The translations under genes were made by a program, and so were the position numbers. From Bartonella tribocorum CIP 105476 (lineage in GTDB: Bacteria > Pseudomonadota > Alphaproteobacteria > Rhizobiales > Rhizobiaceae), in NCBI RefSeq assembly GCF_000196435.1, contig NC_010161.1, positions 930,001-994,000 of the forward strand: a stretch of 64,000 nt of DNA, written 5' to 3'. Shown in pieces: positions 31,901 to 40,901 of this stretch. How positions within the stretch are numbered: the first letter of the stretch is position 1; each line of letters begins with the position of its first letter. Below the pieces are notes generated by a model. It was not told the origin of the DNA. It made no database searches and worked only from the letters and a program-made list of their open reading frames with translations.

Positions 31901-33172
31901 AAGGATGAGTTAGGAAAAGAGCGCGTTGTGCATCGTATTAGCTATGGAGCACATATTTTTGTTGATGATGGTGATGTGGTTAAACGTGGCCAACGTATAG
32001 CGGAATGGGATCCTTATACACGTCCAATTTTGACGGAAGTTGAAGGCTATGTGGGTTTTGAAGATATGGTTGATGGTTTATCGGTCACTGAAACAGCTGA
32101 TGAATCGACGGGGATTACAAAGCGTTTGGTGATTGATTGGCGCGCTAATCCACGTGGTGCAGAGCTCAAACCAGCTATTATTATCCACGCGGATAAAGAA
32201 GGTAAATCCATTGCTAAATTGTATAAAGGAGGTGAAGCCCGTTATATGATGTCGGTGGAAACTATTCTTTCTGTCGAACTTGGTGCTCATGTTAAAGCGG
32301 GTGATGTTATTGCTCGTTTGCCAATGGAAAGTGCCAAGACGAAAGATATTACGGGCGGTCTACCACGGGTGGCAGAGCTTTTTGAAGCGCGTCGTCCAAA
32401 AGATCATGCGATTATTGCTGAAGTCAGTGGTACAATTCGATTTGGCCGCGGTTATAAGAATAAACGCCGTATTATTATTGAACCAAATGATGAAACTCTT
32501 GAGCCAGTAGAATATTTGATTCCAAAAGGTAAGTTGTTTCACTTCCAAGAAGGCGATCAAATTGAAAAGGGTGATTATATCCTTGATGGTAATCCAGCCC
32601 CTCATGATATTTTGGCGATTAAGGGTGTTGAAGCTTTGGCATCTTACCTTGTTAATGAAATTCAGGAGGTTTATCGTTTGCAGGGTGTTCTTATCAATGA
32701 CAAGCACATTGAAGTGATTGTTCGCCAAATGTTGCAAAAAGTTGAAATTACTGAATCAGGAGATTCTGGTTATATTCCAGGTGATAATGTTGATCGTATT
32801 GAACTTGATGAAATCAATGATAATTTAATTGCAGAAGGGAAGAAACCCGCATCTGGTAATCCCATTCTTCTTGGAATTACAAAAGCTTCTCTTCAAACGC
32901 CTTCTTTCATTTCTGCGGCATCGTTTCAGGAAACAACGCGTGTTCTGACCGAAGCAGCGGTTTCTGGTAAAATTGATACTTTGCAAGGACTTAAAGAAAA
33001 CGTTATTGTTGGCCGTCTTATTCCTGCTGGTACAGGGGGCACGATTTCTCAAATCCGTCGTATTGCAGCAGTTCGTGATGATTTGATTGTAGATGAGCAA
33101 CGTAAGTCTAGTAATAACGAAGTGGCCAAAGCTATGTTGACAAATATGACAGCTGAATCCGTTTCTAAATAA
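28961..33172 (+). CDS. rpoC: RNA polymerase beta' subunit
   Basis: 1403 residues. The N-terminal zinc site has four cysteines in [15 protein letters not shown] and ICEKCGVEV. The catalytic loop NADFDGDQM carries the three Mg-binding aspartates at about residues 462, 464 and 466. The bridge helix and trigger loop region lies around GLTVNEYF and [23 protein letters not shown], and the second zinc site includes [11 protein letters not shown]. The ATG at 28961 follows AAGGAGAAC; a TTG 15 bases upstream is inside that ribosome site and rejected. A strong terminator follows the gene and ends the operon. Confidence 0.98.
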   Translation: MNHEVMNLFNPQAPAQTFDSIRISIASPEKILSWSYGEIKKPETINYRTFKPERDGLFCARIFGPIKDYECLCGKYKRMKYKGIICEKCGVEVTLSRVRRERMGHIELAAPVAHIWFLKSLPGRISTLLDLTLKDIERVLYFENYIVTEPGLTSLKLHQLLSEEEYMLAIDEFGEDQFTAMIGAEAIYELLAGMELDKIANDLRLELAETTSELKQKKLIKRLKIVENFLESGNKPEWMIMKTIPVIPPDLRPLVPLDGGRFATSDLNDLYRRVINRNNRLKRLIELRAPGIIVRNEKRMVQEAVDALFDNGRRGRVITGANKRPLKSLSDMLKGKQGRFRQNLLGKRVDYSGRSVIVTGPELKLHQCGLPKKMALELFKPFIYARLDAKGYSSTVKQAKKLVEKEHPEVWDILDEVIREHPVLLNRAPTLHRLGIQAFEPILIEGKAIQLHPLVCTAFNADFDGDQMAVHVPLSLEAQLEARVLMMSTNNILHPANGAPIIVPSQDMVLGLYYLSIVSEKEPGEGMAFSDIGELHYALENKVVTLHTKIKGRVKNMGKDGKEVAKLYDTTPGRLIIGELLPRNPNISFDIVNQEMTKKNISKMIDYVYRHCGQKETVIFCDRIMQLGFSYACRAGISFGKDDMVIPDSKSRLVAETEALAKEYEQQYNDGLITQGEKYNKVVDAWGKCTDRVADEMMKRIQAVDFDPKTGRQRPMNSIYMMSHSGARGSANQMRQLAGMRGLMAKPSGEIIETPIISNFKEGLTVNEYFNSTHGARKGLADTALKTANSGYLTRRLVDVAQDAIISAVDCGTAKGLTMQPIVDAGQIVASLGQRILGRTALVDILHPVSGEVILEGGAMIEEADVAKIEEAGIQSVQIRSALTCETRLGVCAKCYGRDLARGTPVNQGEAVGVIAAQSIGEPGTQLTMRTFHLGGTAQVVDSSYLEASYEGTVEIRNRNVARNSEGHLVVMGRNMAILIKDELGKERVVHRISYGAHIFVDDGDVVKRGQRIAEWDPYTRPILTEVEGYVGFEDMVDGLSVTETADESTGITKRLVIDWRANPRGAELKPAIIIHADKEGKSIAKLYKGGEARYMMSVETILSVELGAHVKAGDVIARLPMESAKTKDITGGLPRVAELFEARRPKDHAIIAEVSGTIRFGRGYKNKRRIIIEPNDETLEPVEYLIPKGKLFHFQEGDQIEKGDYILDGNPAPHDILAIKGVEALASYLVNEIQEVYRLQGVLINDKHIEVIVRQMLQKVEITESGDSGYIPGDNVDRIELDEINDNLIAEGKKPASGNPILLGITKASLQTPSFISAASFQETTRVLTEAAVSGKIDTLQGLKENVIVGRLIPAGTGGTISQIRRIAAVRDDLIVDEQRKSSNNEVAKAMLTNMTAESVSK

Positions 33173-33199
33173 TTTAAAGACAATATCACATGATATAAG

Positions 33200-33231
33200 A
33201 ACGTCTGAATAAGGAAGTTCAGACGTTTTTT
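33200..33231 (+). terminator. Rho-independent terminator of rpoBC
   Basis: A perfect ten-base stem, AACGTCTGAA / TTCAGACGTT, with an 8-base loop is followed by TTTTTA. It lies 28 bases after the rpoC stop and should end the rpoB-rpoC transcript. Confidence 0.92.
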
Positions 33232-33718
33232 ATTTCAAAATATGGAAGTTGCATATTTCCCTGAAAAATATATTAATAAAAAATTATATGCTGATAGTGT
33301 TTCAAATATTCTTAGTCATTTATTATTTGGTAATGATGCTTATCTTTTTTGTTGCTTCATTTTAAAGTTTTCTTATGTCTGAAGACAGTATAGAAATTTT
33401 TTCCAAGACATATGAAGTCTAGAAGCCATATTTCAAGAAAAAGAGAGGATTCTCTACAAGTGAGATAATGACTAATTTCAAATTTTAAGAAAGTTTTTGA
33501 TTGATATCTTCTATAAAGATTTAAAAGGTCTTATAATGAAAGACAAATAGTCTTTTCTGTAATCTAAAAAATAATTGTTTTTTTCTATTATAATATTTCT
33601 ATGATAAGCATGTGAGCCTTTATATTTAGAGTGCGGGAAAGTAGAGGATAGAATGCTTAACTAAATTTTTATAAAAAAATAGAAATATTTCTCATAACAA
33701 TGTGGTCTATGAAGACAG
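33232..33718. other. AT-rich intergenic region
   Basis: About 490 bases between the rpoC terminator and a MerR pseudogene. One ATG-started frame of 46 codons (33242-33382) is open, but it has no ribosome site, no known motif and AT-driven codon use, so no gene is called. Nothing else is recognised. Confidence 0.55.
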
Positions 33719-34065
33719 AATGATAAAACGTACGAATATTATTCAATTGGAGAATTGTGACGTGTGAGTTTTCAATAACAGCTCGAACTCTGCGTTATTA
33801 TGAAGAAGAGGGGCTTCTTATTCCTTTCAGACGTGGAAGTACACGACTTTATACACAAACGGATCGTCATAAGTTAAAACAAATACTGCGTGCTAAAAGA
33901 GTTAAATTTTCATTGTCTGGAATATCTGATATGTTGGCTATAGTTGGAAAACCACCTGATGATGAAAAAAGCTGAAGAAATTAATTGCAGGAATTCACAA
34001 AAAAACGAGCTGATTTAAAGAAGATGCAGCATGATATTGATGATCTTCTACAGGATTTAGGATGA
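33719..34065 (+). pseudogene. MerR-family regulator broken by frameshifts
   Basis: The pieces of one MerR protein can be read in order but in different frames. DKTYEYYSIGEL is at about 33722-33757 and ends in a TGA. The main part of the helix-turn-helix (FSITARTLRYYEEEGLLIPF, then RRGSTRLYTQTDRHKLKQIL and KFSLSGISDMLAIVG) is at 33757-33975. Then come KKLKKLIAGIHKKTS and, after another shift, KRADLKKMQHDIDDLLQDLG, ending at 34063-34065. At least three frame changes are needed. An intact relative would be a MerR activator with a C-terminal coiled coil. A 72-residue peptide from the GTG at 33757 could in principle still be made, but it lacks the start of the DNA-binding domain. Confidence 0.85.
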
Positions 34066-34330
34066 ATTGAGGAGATTTTTTTTGAGAGCTTAGCGGAGTT
34101 GGGGGGTAATCGTTGATTATGAAATTCATTTCATCTACTTTTAGACAATTTTCTTGCTATTAAAAGAGATAGGTCGTGCACTCCTAGTGGGGGGTGAGGG
34201 CTTTAACGCTGCATGAGATGTGTAAGACATTTGAAGAAATAGAGCGTGTGAAAAAAAAGCAAAAAAGATATTTTCGCAATATATTGTTCTTGGTAGATAA
34301 GAAATATTTTTCATAAAGAAAGTAAAGACA

Positions 34331-35020
34331 ATGGCAGTTTCCCCCATGAGTATTTTTCAATCTATTTTGTCGCGAAAGTCAATTCGCGCTTTTACTGATC
34401 AGCCAGTGAGTCTGGAAACAATCAAAGAAATCTTAAAATTTGCAGCCCGTGCACCATCTGGAACAAATATTCAGCCATGGCAAGTGATTGTGCTCACGGG
34501 AAGTGTATTGCAGAAAGTAGGGCAAGAGCTTTCACAACTTGTGCTTTCAGGTGTAAAAGGAGAGCGTGAATATCAGTATTATCCACGTCAGTGGCGTGAG
34601 CCTTATCTTTCAAGGCGTCGCAAAGTTGGTTTGGATCTTTATCAGAGTCTTGGAATTCAAAAAGGTGATGAAGAAAAAATGCTTCATCAAAAGGCGCGAA
34701 ATTTTTTATTTTTCGATGCACCTGTAGGATTCTTGTTTACAATGGATCACGACATGGAAATGGGGAGTTGGCTTGATTTGGGCATGTTTATGCAGACTAT
34801 CATGTTAGCAGCACGTGGATTCGGATTAGATACTTGCCCCCAAGCAGCTTTTGCTGATTATCATAAACAGATTCGTATACTTTTATCGATTCCTTCTGAT
34901 CGTCATATTATCTGTGGTATGGCACTTGGTTATCGCGATATGAATGCTCCAGAAAACAATTTCAAGACAGAACGAGAACCGTTAGAAAACTTTGTGCGTT
35001 TCATTGAAACATACCCATAA
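34331..35020 (+). CDS. Nitroreductase-family flavoprotein
   Basis: 229 residues. The FMN-binding N-terminus of the family is clear (ILSRKSIRAFTDQPVSLETI), followed by AARAPSGTNIQPWQVIVLTG. The later part has the dimer and cofactor regions (WLDLGMFMQTIMLAARGFGLDTCPQAAFADY and IICGMALGYRD). Such enzymes use NAD(P)H to reduce nitro groups, quinones or flavins; the natural substrate is unknown. The start may be the ATG at 34331 or the one at 34346; neither has a strong ribosome site. It lies just after the broken MerR gene, which might once have controlled it, but that is only an inference from position. Confidence 0.88.
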   Translation: MAVSPMSIFQSILSRKSIRAFTDQPVSLETIKEILKFAARAPSGTNIQPWQVIVLTGSVLQKVGQELSQLVLSGVKGEREYQYYPRQWREPYLSRRRKVGLDLYQSLGIQKGDEEKMLHQKARNFLFFDAPVGFLFTMDHDMEMGSWLDLGMFMQTIMLAARGFGLDTCPQAAFADYHKQIRILLSIPSDRHIICGMALGYRDMNAPENNFKTEREPLENFVRFIETYP

Positions 35021-35358
35021 AATATTTTACATAATTAAGCATGTATTTTGAAGAACTTGCTGTATTATGAAAAATCTTTCCGGTAAGAATTCCACATTCT
35101 TATTGAATTCAGTATTGCATATTAACACTTATTTTACTACGCTTAGAAAATTAAGAGAGTGATGACTCTAGGGGCATTGTCCATTTTGAAGGTTGACTAT
35201 GGAAAGCACTATAGAAAGAAAGTGTTGGGTGGTAGCAAGACGAGCGACATTCGTGTTTATTGCGGTTATTTTTTTAGTTTATCTCGCAATTTGATTTTAA
35301 ACGGGACAAACGTTATGAAAGCGTATGCTCAAACCATACTAGAGTTTTGAGGTGATGC
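35021..35358. other. Intergenic region upstream of sdaA
   Basis: About 340 bases. A 63-codon open frame (35159-35350) is present, but it has no family resemblance or good ribosome site and is judged spurious. The region presumably holds the sdaA promoter; I see no clear operator. Confidence 0.5.
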
Positions 35359-36750
35359 GTGTTTTTATCTGTTTTTGAACTTTTTAAAATTGGAATTGGT
35401 CCTTCTAGCTCACATACGATGGGGCCGATGACGGCTGCTAATATGTTTTTGCAAAAGATACGAGATTTTTCTCAATCATCCGATATTCAAGTTTCTCATG
35501 TACGTGTTTATCTTTACGGTTCTTTAGCTTTCACGGGTATTGGTCATGCGACAGATAGGGCTATTATATTAGGGCTTTTAGGAGAAAAGGCTTCTACTGT
35601 TGATCCTGATAATATGGAATTTCTGTTAGAAAAAGTTATCCGTGAAAAAAAAGTGCAACCAGAAGGCCATCCAGCTTATCAGTTTGATTTGCAATGTGAT
35701 CTTATTTTTGAACGAAAAGAAATTTTACCTGGACATACGAATGGACTCGCATTTGAAGGACTTGATACGGATGGGAATGTTCTGTTGCGGCAGATTTATT
35801 ATTCTATCGGTGGTGGCTTTGTTGTTACTGAGGATGAGTTAAGCCATATGAATGCTGATATGGTACCAGAAGCATTTGAGGTACCGTATCCCTTTGATTC
35901 TGCGCGTGCAATGTTATCAATGGCAGAAAAATCCGGACTTTCAATTGCTGAAATGAAGCGCTTAAATGAAGAAACAAAGATAGAGCGTTCTTCTTTGGAT
36001 GCAGGGCTTGATGAAATTTTTTCAGCGATGACAAATTGCATTGATAGAGGTCTTTCACAAGAAGGTGAGTTGCCTGGTGGATTGCGTGTTCTAAGGCGTG
36101 CTAAAAAGCTGCATGAAACGCTTTTGGAGAATCAAAAGAAAAATTGCAATTATCCACTTTGGGCAAACGATTGGCTGTCAGTCTATGCTATGGCAGTCAA
36201 TGAAGAAAATGCAGCAGGTGGTCGTGTTGTTACAGCACCAACAAATGGGGCTGCTGGTGTTGTCCCCGCAGTCTTGCGTTACTATCTTCAGTTTAATGAT
36301 GATTCGGATCAAAAGGGAATACATAATTTTCTATTGACGGCAGCAGCTATCGGCGGTGTTATCAAACATAATGCCTCTATTTCTGGTGCAGAAGTTGGGT
36401 GCCAAGGTGAAGTTGGAGCGGCATCTTCAATGGCTGCAGCGGGCTTGACTGCAGCGTTAGGTGGAACACCGGCTCAAATTGAAAATGCAGCGGAAATTGC
36501 GCTTGAACATCATTTGGGAATGACGTGTGATCCGGTTGCAGGTCTTGTACAAGTTCCTTGTATTGAGCGTAATGCAATGGGGGCGGTTAAGGCAGTAACG
36601 GCTTCTTCTCTTGCATTACATGGTAATGGAAAACATTTTGTTTCTCTTGATGCTTGTATAGAGACAATGCGTCAGACGGGTCATGATATGAGTGAACGCT
36701 ATAAAGAAACAAGTAAAGGTGGTCTTGCAGTGAACGCAATATCTTGTTAA
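35359..36750 (+). CDS. sdaA: L-serine dehydratase (iron-sulfur type)
   Basis: 463 residues, single-chain type. It deaminates L-serine to pyruvate and ammonia, feeding carbon into central metabolism; amino acids are a main carbon source for Bartonella-like bacteria. The N-terminal domain has [13 protein letters not shown], and the catalytic domain has [13 protein letters not shown]. Three cysteines that would hold the 4Fe-4S cluster are at about residues 348 (VGCQGEVG), 390 (MTCDPVAG) and 401 (VPCIERN), with family-like spacing. The start is GTG at 35359 with GAGGTGAT just upstream. Confidence 0.95.
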   Translation: MFLSVFELFKIGIGPSSSHTMGPMTAANMFLQKIRDFSQSSDIQVSHVRVYLYGSLAFTGIGHATDRAIILGLLGEKASTVDPDNMEFLLEKVIREKKVQPEGHPAYQFDLQCDLIFERKEILPGHTNGLAFEGLDTDGNVLLRQIYYSIGGGFVVTEDELSHMNADMVPEAFEVPYPFDSARAMLSMAEKSGLSIAEMKRLNEETKIERSSLDAGLDEIFSAMTNCIDRGLSQEGELPGGLRVLRRAKKLHETLLENQKKNCNYPLWANDWLSVYAMAVNEENAAGGRVVTAPTNGAAGVVPAVLRYYLQFNDDSDQKGIHNFLLTAAAIGGVIKHNASISGAEVGCQGEVGAASSMAAAGLTAALGGTPAQIENAAEIALEHHLGMTCDPVAGLVQVPCIERNAMGAVKAVTASSLALHGNGKHFVSLDACIETMRQTGHDMSERYKETSKGGLAVNAISC

Positions 36751-37500
36751 GAGTGTGATCTCTTGTTAAGAACTAGAGTATTTTTTTTATCCATAACTGG
36801 ACTCTTTGGGGAGGGCTCACGTTTTTCTTCCTAAGAAAGCTTGTATTTTTTTGTTGCTTATAAATCAAAATTCAAATTTAATTCAGCAGCATGCTTGAGA
36901 TAAATTTGAAATGGGTTTGTGCTTTCTGAACGAGTAATAGCTTTTGCCTGCAAGATTGAGAAGAGAGTATTGCTTATATCTGCTTGATTTGTCTCAGAAA
37001 TGGAAAAACAGTCTCATTGGGAAAAAGTAAAAAAAGCGTAAGGTAAAATGAGTGATCAATCTTTCATTACTCTCTAGCTGGATTTTATGGCTTTTAAAAG
37101 TTTTCGGAGCAATATCGTTTAAGGAATGAGGATTATACTCTAGTATCCAAGGCAAATTTGTTTTAAATTTAAACGATTGTGATGAGTTGTGAGAGAGCTT
37201 TAAAAGTTAAAAGTAAAGATCTTTGGACAGCTGATATGATAAAAAAATACCTTGAAAAGAAACTCTAATTTGCAATAATTAAGAGCTATCTCAGAAAATC
37301 TTATTCTCCAACTTTATTTATAAATCCTGTACTGTCCAAAAAAATTAAAATAAATAAAAATGTATACGCTAAAAAATATTTGTCAAAATTCTCATGAATG
37401 AGCAATCCAGTGGTTCTTTATCGTATGTGAAAGTTGTGACAGCATTAGAGAATGCGATAAATAAAAGCATGAGATAACGCATAATCTCCCTTATTTAAAG
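36751..37500. other. Eroded intergenic region before the integrase remnant
   Basis: About 750 bases with no intact frame. A short open piece near 37394 (MNEQSSGSLSYVKVV and onward) could be the decayed N-terminal part of the neighbouring integrase or of another gene, but I could not match it. Together with the pseudogene and the following region it forms a 1.9-kb decayed island. Confidence 0.5.
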
Positions 37501-38182
37501 AATATTTCTTTAGATACTTTTGAAAGCCGTAAAGCTGAATTAAAAGGAGATGGCAAGGTTAGAGGATTTTAAAATTTCATATTCTTCCAACATTAGGTTT
37601 TCTGCTTGTTTTAGAGATTATACAAACAGAGATATGCAATATCGCTCTCATTTGGCATACCAAAAGCTGAAACAGCAGAAAAAGCACTAAGTCATCTGAT
37701 ATTTATCTCAAACATGCGGCTGCTTTGGGATTGAATATGATTTACAGGCAATAGAAAAAAAGCATGGGCTCTCTTAGGATTACAACTCCATACAACACAA
37801 AATTTATCAGCAATAGATTGAAGAGAAGAGCCTGCTTTTTATAAAAAACTTTGCGAAACAACAACCATACCATATTTGTCTTTGCGTTTGTTTATTATTA
37901 CAGGCATTCGTACGCATACATTGCGTTATTGTGACAGTCAAATTGGGGATGAAATATTGGATAATTTCTGATGAAGGAATAAAAGTCAATGAGATGCTAA
38001 AGAAGAATTTTTTGTATCTTTATCATTAGAAGCAATGAAAATAATTAAAAAAGCTTGTTGCATCCCTAAAAGTGATTTTATTTTCATCGCTTCATCATTG
38101 TCCTATTTCACTTGCTGCTATGTTAAGGCATATGCAAAAAATAAATTATCATTATAAATTAAAATCGTATCATGATATTTAA
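37501..38182 (+). pseudogene. Tyrosine recombinase (phage-type integrase) pseudogene
   Basis: Fragments of one integrase can be read left to right in changing frames. They are FESRKAELKGDGKVRGF (from about 37519), WHTK then AETAEKALSHL (near 37665), ALLGLQLHTTQNLSAID, PAFYKKL, and LRLFIITGIRTHTLRY with the catalytic first Arg codon at about 37909. After a shift come WIISDEGIKVNEM, then SLSLEAMKII, then PISLAAMLRHMQK. The order and wording match DUF4102/P4-type integrases of alphaproteobacterial islands. Several stops and at least four frame changes are present, and the C-terminal HxxR and Tyr boxes are gone. It is certainly inactive and marks an old integration event. Confidence 0.85.
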
Positions 38183-38629
38183 TTTGATAATTTATTTTAC
38201 GTTTTTTTACCGCTAGCATTTGTATTTTAAAATTTTCTTTGTTAGTTGAAAGAAATAAAAGTAAAAGGACTTAAATTATTTTTTTACTAGAGTATTGATA
38301 TTGTGGGGAGAATTGTCATCAAGGGGATTCTCTTTATTGTACTTTTACCATAACCTCTAAAGTGAAAAGCTTTGATCCCATGTAGAGGGCATTTTTTCAG
38401 AAAAATATCAAGGACACTTTTTGATATTAAATAAAAAATTGAGAAACATCTCGTATTTTTGTGTTCTAAAAAACAATTTGCTTGGAAGCTTGAAATATCA
38501 TTAGGATCCTTGAAAAAGCTGTCAGTACAATTCCTACGATTTAAGAAAAAGGTATGTCTATTAAAGGACTTTCTGAGACTGTAGATAATGGTGCAATAAT
38601 AAAATAATTTTTTAGAAAGGTTTGTAGAG
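38183..38629. other. Eroded intergenic region after the integrase remnant
   Basis: About 450 AT-rich bases with no credible gene on either strand. It probably belongs to the same decayed island as the integrase pseudogene. I see no recognisable attachment-site repeat or tRNA fragment. Confidence 0.5.
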
Positions 38630-38908
38630 TTAAATATTTGTTGCTCCTAGACGGATTTTAATAGGAACATTACCAGTTTGACTCGCAACACGTAAATGAA
38701 TGCGTACAGGAGGCATCATGAGTCGACGGTTGCGCATTGTTTGACAAATGAGAAGATTAACAAGAGATTGTGTATCTAATGCAGTTGAATTATATTTTAA
38801 ATCAGCAAGTTTTGCTGCAGCGGCATGAAGAGAACGTAATGAAAGGAAGGATGATTGCTTCAATAAATTTTCTTTTTCATGGAATGAAGCAAAAGCATTA
38901 TCTGTCAT
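38630..38908 (-). CDS. Conserved small hypothetical protein
   Basis: 92 residues, not recognised. It has no signal peptide or membrane span. The first half is helix-prone (FHEKENLLKQSSFLSLRSLHAAAAKLADLKY), the second half basic (QTMRNRRLMMPPVRIHLRV). AAGGAT stands at a good distance before the ATG, and the frame has normal codon use, which supports a real gene. It lies 32 bases downstream of the carboxypeptidase gene on the same strand and is probably its operon partner. The function is unknown. Confidence 0.6.
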   Translation of the reverse strand: MTDNAFASFHEKENLLKQSSFLSLRSLHAAAAKLADLKYNSTALDTQSLVNLLICQTMRNRRLMMPPVRIHLRVASQTGNVPIKIRLGATNI

Positions 38909-38940
38909 AATACTATCCTTAACGCAAAATTCAAAAACTT

Positions 38941-40290
38941 TTAGTAGGCTACAGTATAGCAGTTAAAATTTGCTTTCTTTAATGTAGAACATGCATCAAA
39001 TGCAGCTTTTTTTGATTGAAATCCTGTAAATCGAGCTCGATAATAACGCTGCCCATTCTTTTCAAACAGTTGCATATGTGAAGAGGTGTTCTTTAAAGTA
39101 GAAAAAGCTGTATTTTTTGCTTTTAAAAGCAGAGTATTTGCTTGTTCTTTACTAGGAAGAGAACCAATTTGGATAGCCCATCCGGCATTTGTAGATAAAG
39201 AAACATTTACAATTTTATGTGTCTCAACAGGTATAGTTTTTTGAGGATTAGGTATCGGTACAATGACCCTATTTACAGCCATTATTGCGATATTGGAGTT
39301 TTTAGGTTGTTCTGCAAATGCTGTCAACATAGTTGAAATTTCATCATCAACATTGCTTGAATCAGCTTTAATAGCCGGTATAGGAGTCTTTGCGCCAGTG
39401 GGTAATTGATAGTGTACAGAGGCCATTAAACGTTCCCCACTTTTCATTTGGTTTGCTTTGGGCAAATATTGATTCAATAAGCTCGCCATGTGCTCATCAC
39501 GTGCAGTAGATGATTTACCTCCCATAACAACAGCGACGACAGAGCGCCCCTCAAGACGCATCGAAGTTGCTAAATTAGAACCTGACATTTGTGTGTAACC
39601 TGTTTTAATTCCATCGACACCTTTCATTACTTTGACGAGTTTATTGTGGCTATTAATCGTATGTCCACGGAAATTAAAACTTTTTGTTTTGAATAGTTTA
39701 TATTGTTTTGGAAAATGTTGACGTAAGGCTAATGACAAAGTGGCTATATCTCGTGCCGTAGAATAATTTTGCACATCCGGAAGTCCTGAAGCATTGGCAA
39801 AATGTGTATGTTTCATGCCAAGTTTACGCGCTTTTGCTGTCATCATTCGAGCGAAATTTTTTTCACTTCCTCCAAGATACTCTGCAATGGCTGTAGCAAC
39901 ATCATTTGCAGATCTTGTAATGAGTGCTTTAGCGGCTGCTTCTGCAGAAATTGTTTGTCCTGCTTTAAATCCGATTTTTGTTGGTGGGCGCATTGCTGCA
40001 TAATGCGAAACAGGAATTGGAGTATTAGGTGTCACACGGCGCATCTGCATAGCTTCAAACAGTAGGTACAATGTCATCATTTTTGTTAAGGAAGCAGGAT
40101 AACGTTTCAGCGTTGCATTGGCTTGAAAAAGAGTTTTTCCCGTAGTGGCATCTATAACAATAGCTGCATACTTATCAGGATAGGCTCCTTGAGGTGTTGC
40201 AAATGCCCAACAGTAAGAAGAAACTAACATAATGAAAGAAATTGCTATCTTTTTATAGCAGCGCATAATTTTTTGATTGTTAATATACAC
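38941..40290 (-). CDS. D-alanyl-D-alanine carboxypeptidase with SPOR domain
   Basis: 449-residue penicillin-binding protein of the S11 (DacA/DacC) type that trims the terminal D-Ala from peptidoglycan stem peptides in the periplasm. The signal peptide covers about the first 32 residues. The active-site motifs are SLTK (Ser67), SAN (127-129) and KTG (229-231). After a linker, a SPOR domain begins near residue 370 (AGWAIQIGSLPSKEQAN) and would bind denuded glycan at the septum. The GTG at 40290 is favoured because AGGAT lies just upstream; an ATG at 40266 lacks a ribosome site but would keep the signal peptide. Confidence 0.92.
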   Translation of the reverse strand: MYINNQKIMRCYKKIAISFIMLVSSYCWAFATPQGAYPDKYAAIVIDATTGKTLFQANATLKRYPASLTKMMTLYLLFEAMQMRRVTPNTPIPVSHYAAMRPPTKIGFKAGQTISAEAAAKALITRSANDVATAIAEYLGGSEKNFARMMTAKARKLGMKHTHFANASGLPDVQNYSTARDIATLSLALRQHFPKQYKLFKTKSFNFRGHTINSHNKLVKVMKGVDGIKTGYTQMSGSNLATSMRLEGRSVVAVVMGGKSSTARDEHMASLLNQYLPKANQMKSGERLMASVHYQLPTGAKTPIPAIKADSSNVDDEISTMLTAFAEQPKNSNIAIMAVNRVIVPIPNPQKTIPVETHKIVNVSLSTNAGWAIQIGSLPSKEQANTLLLKAKNTAFSTLKNTSSHMQLFEKNGQRYYRARFTGFQSKKAAFDACSTLKKANFNCYTVAY

Positions 40291-40523
40291 TTGTCGTATC
40301 CTATTTCTCCATTTCCCCTGAAAAATATCTATACAGCTTCCTTTTCTGTAATGTGTTAATTTAGTCTAGACGAATGGTATTACTAATTTGTTTACAGAAG
40401 TTATTTTATGAATGATTTAAATCTTAATCATGGGAGGAAAGTCTTTTCTGATGCGAAAGAGGTATTGCAATAGTTTTGAAACAACTTAAAATTAATAAAA
40501 AATTTGCTCTATGGAAAACGATA

Positions 40524-40895
40524 ATGGGACAAACACTCATAATAAACTCTATACCTCATATTATGCATAATGAAAAAGGCAAGAATTGGGATGAAGGTAG
40601 GCATAGTGCGGTTATAATACCTAAGGCGAGAGCAAAACTCCAAAAACCTAAATTATATCGCGTTCTTTTACTTAATGATGATTATACACCTATGGATTTT
40701 GTTGTTTTCGTTTTGAAGAACTTTTTTAAAAAAAGTTTCGAAGAGGCAACGCGGATTATGTTAAATGTTCATCACAATGGGATAGGCGAATGCGGAACTT
40801 ATACTTATGAAGTTGCTGAAATGAAAATCGTACAAGTGAGGGAGTGTGCACGTCAAAATGAACATCCATTACAATGTGTAATGGAATGGAAGTGA
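40524..40895 (+). CDS. clpS: ClpS, ClpA adaptor of the N-end rule pathway
   Basis: About 123 residues from the ATG at 40524. The conserved core is [18 protein letters not shown], then [30 protein letters not shown], and HPLQCVME at the end. The [10 protein letters not shown] and HHxG regions form the pocket that binds bulky N-terminal residues. ClpS hands such substrates to ClpA, encoded seven bases downstream, so the two are one operon. Start choice is uncertain: TTG at 40476 and ATG at 40563 are also in frame. The disordered N-terminal extension varies in this family. Confidence 0.92.
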   Translation: MGQTLIINSIPHIMHNEKGKNWDEGRHSAVIIPKARAKLQKPKLYRVLLLNDDYTPMDFVVFVLKNFFKKSFEEATRIMLNVHHNGIGECGTYTYEVAEMKIVQVRECARQNEHPLQCVMEWK

Positions 40896-40901
40896 GGAAT
40901 T

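Noticed and set aside
33242..33382. 46-codon ATG-started open frame after rpoC
   Set aside because: No ribosome site, no recognisable motif, and composition explained by AT-rich DNA.
35159..35350. 63-codon open frame upstream of sdaA
   Set aside because: No family resemblance, weak start, and it lies where the sdaA promoter should be.
36751..38630. CRISPR array or attachment-site repeats in the eroded island
   Set aside because: No regularly spaced repeats and no tRNA-end duplication were seen.
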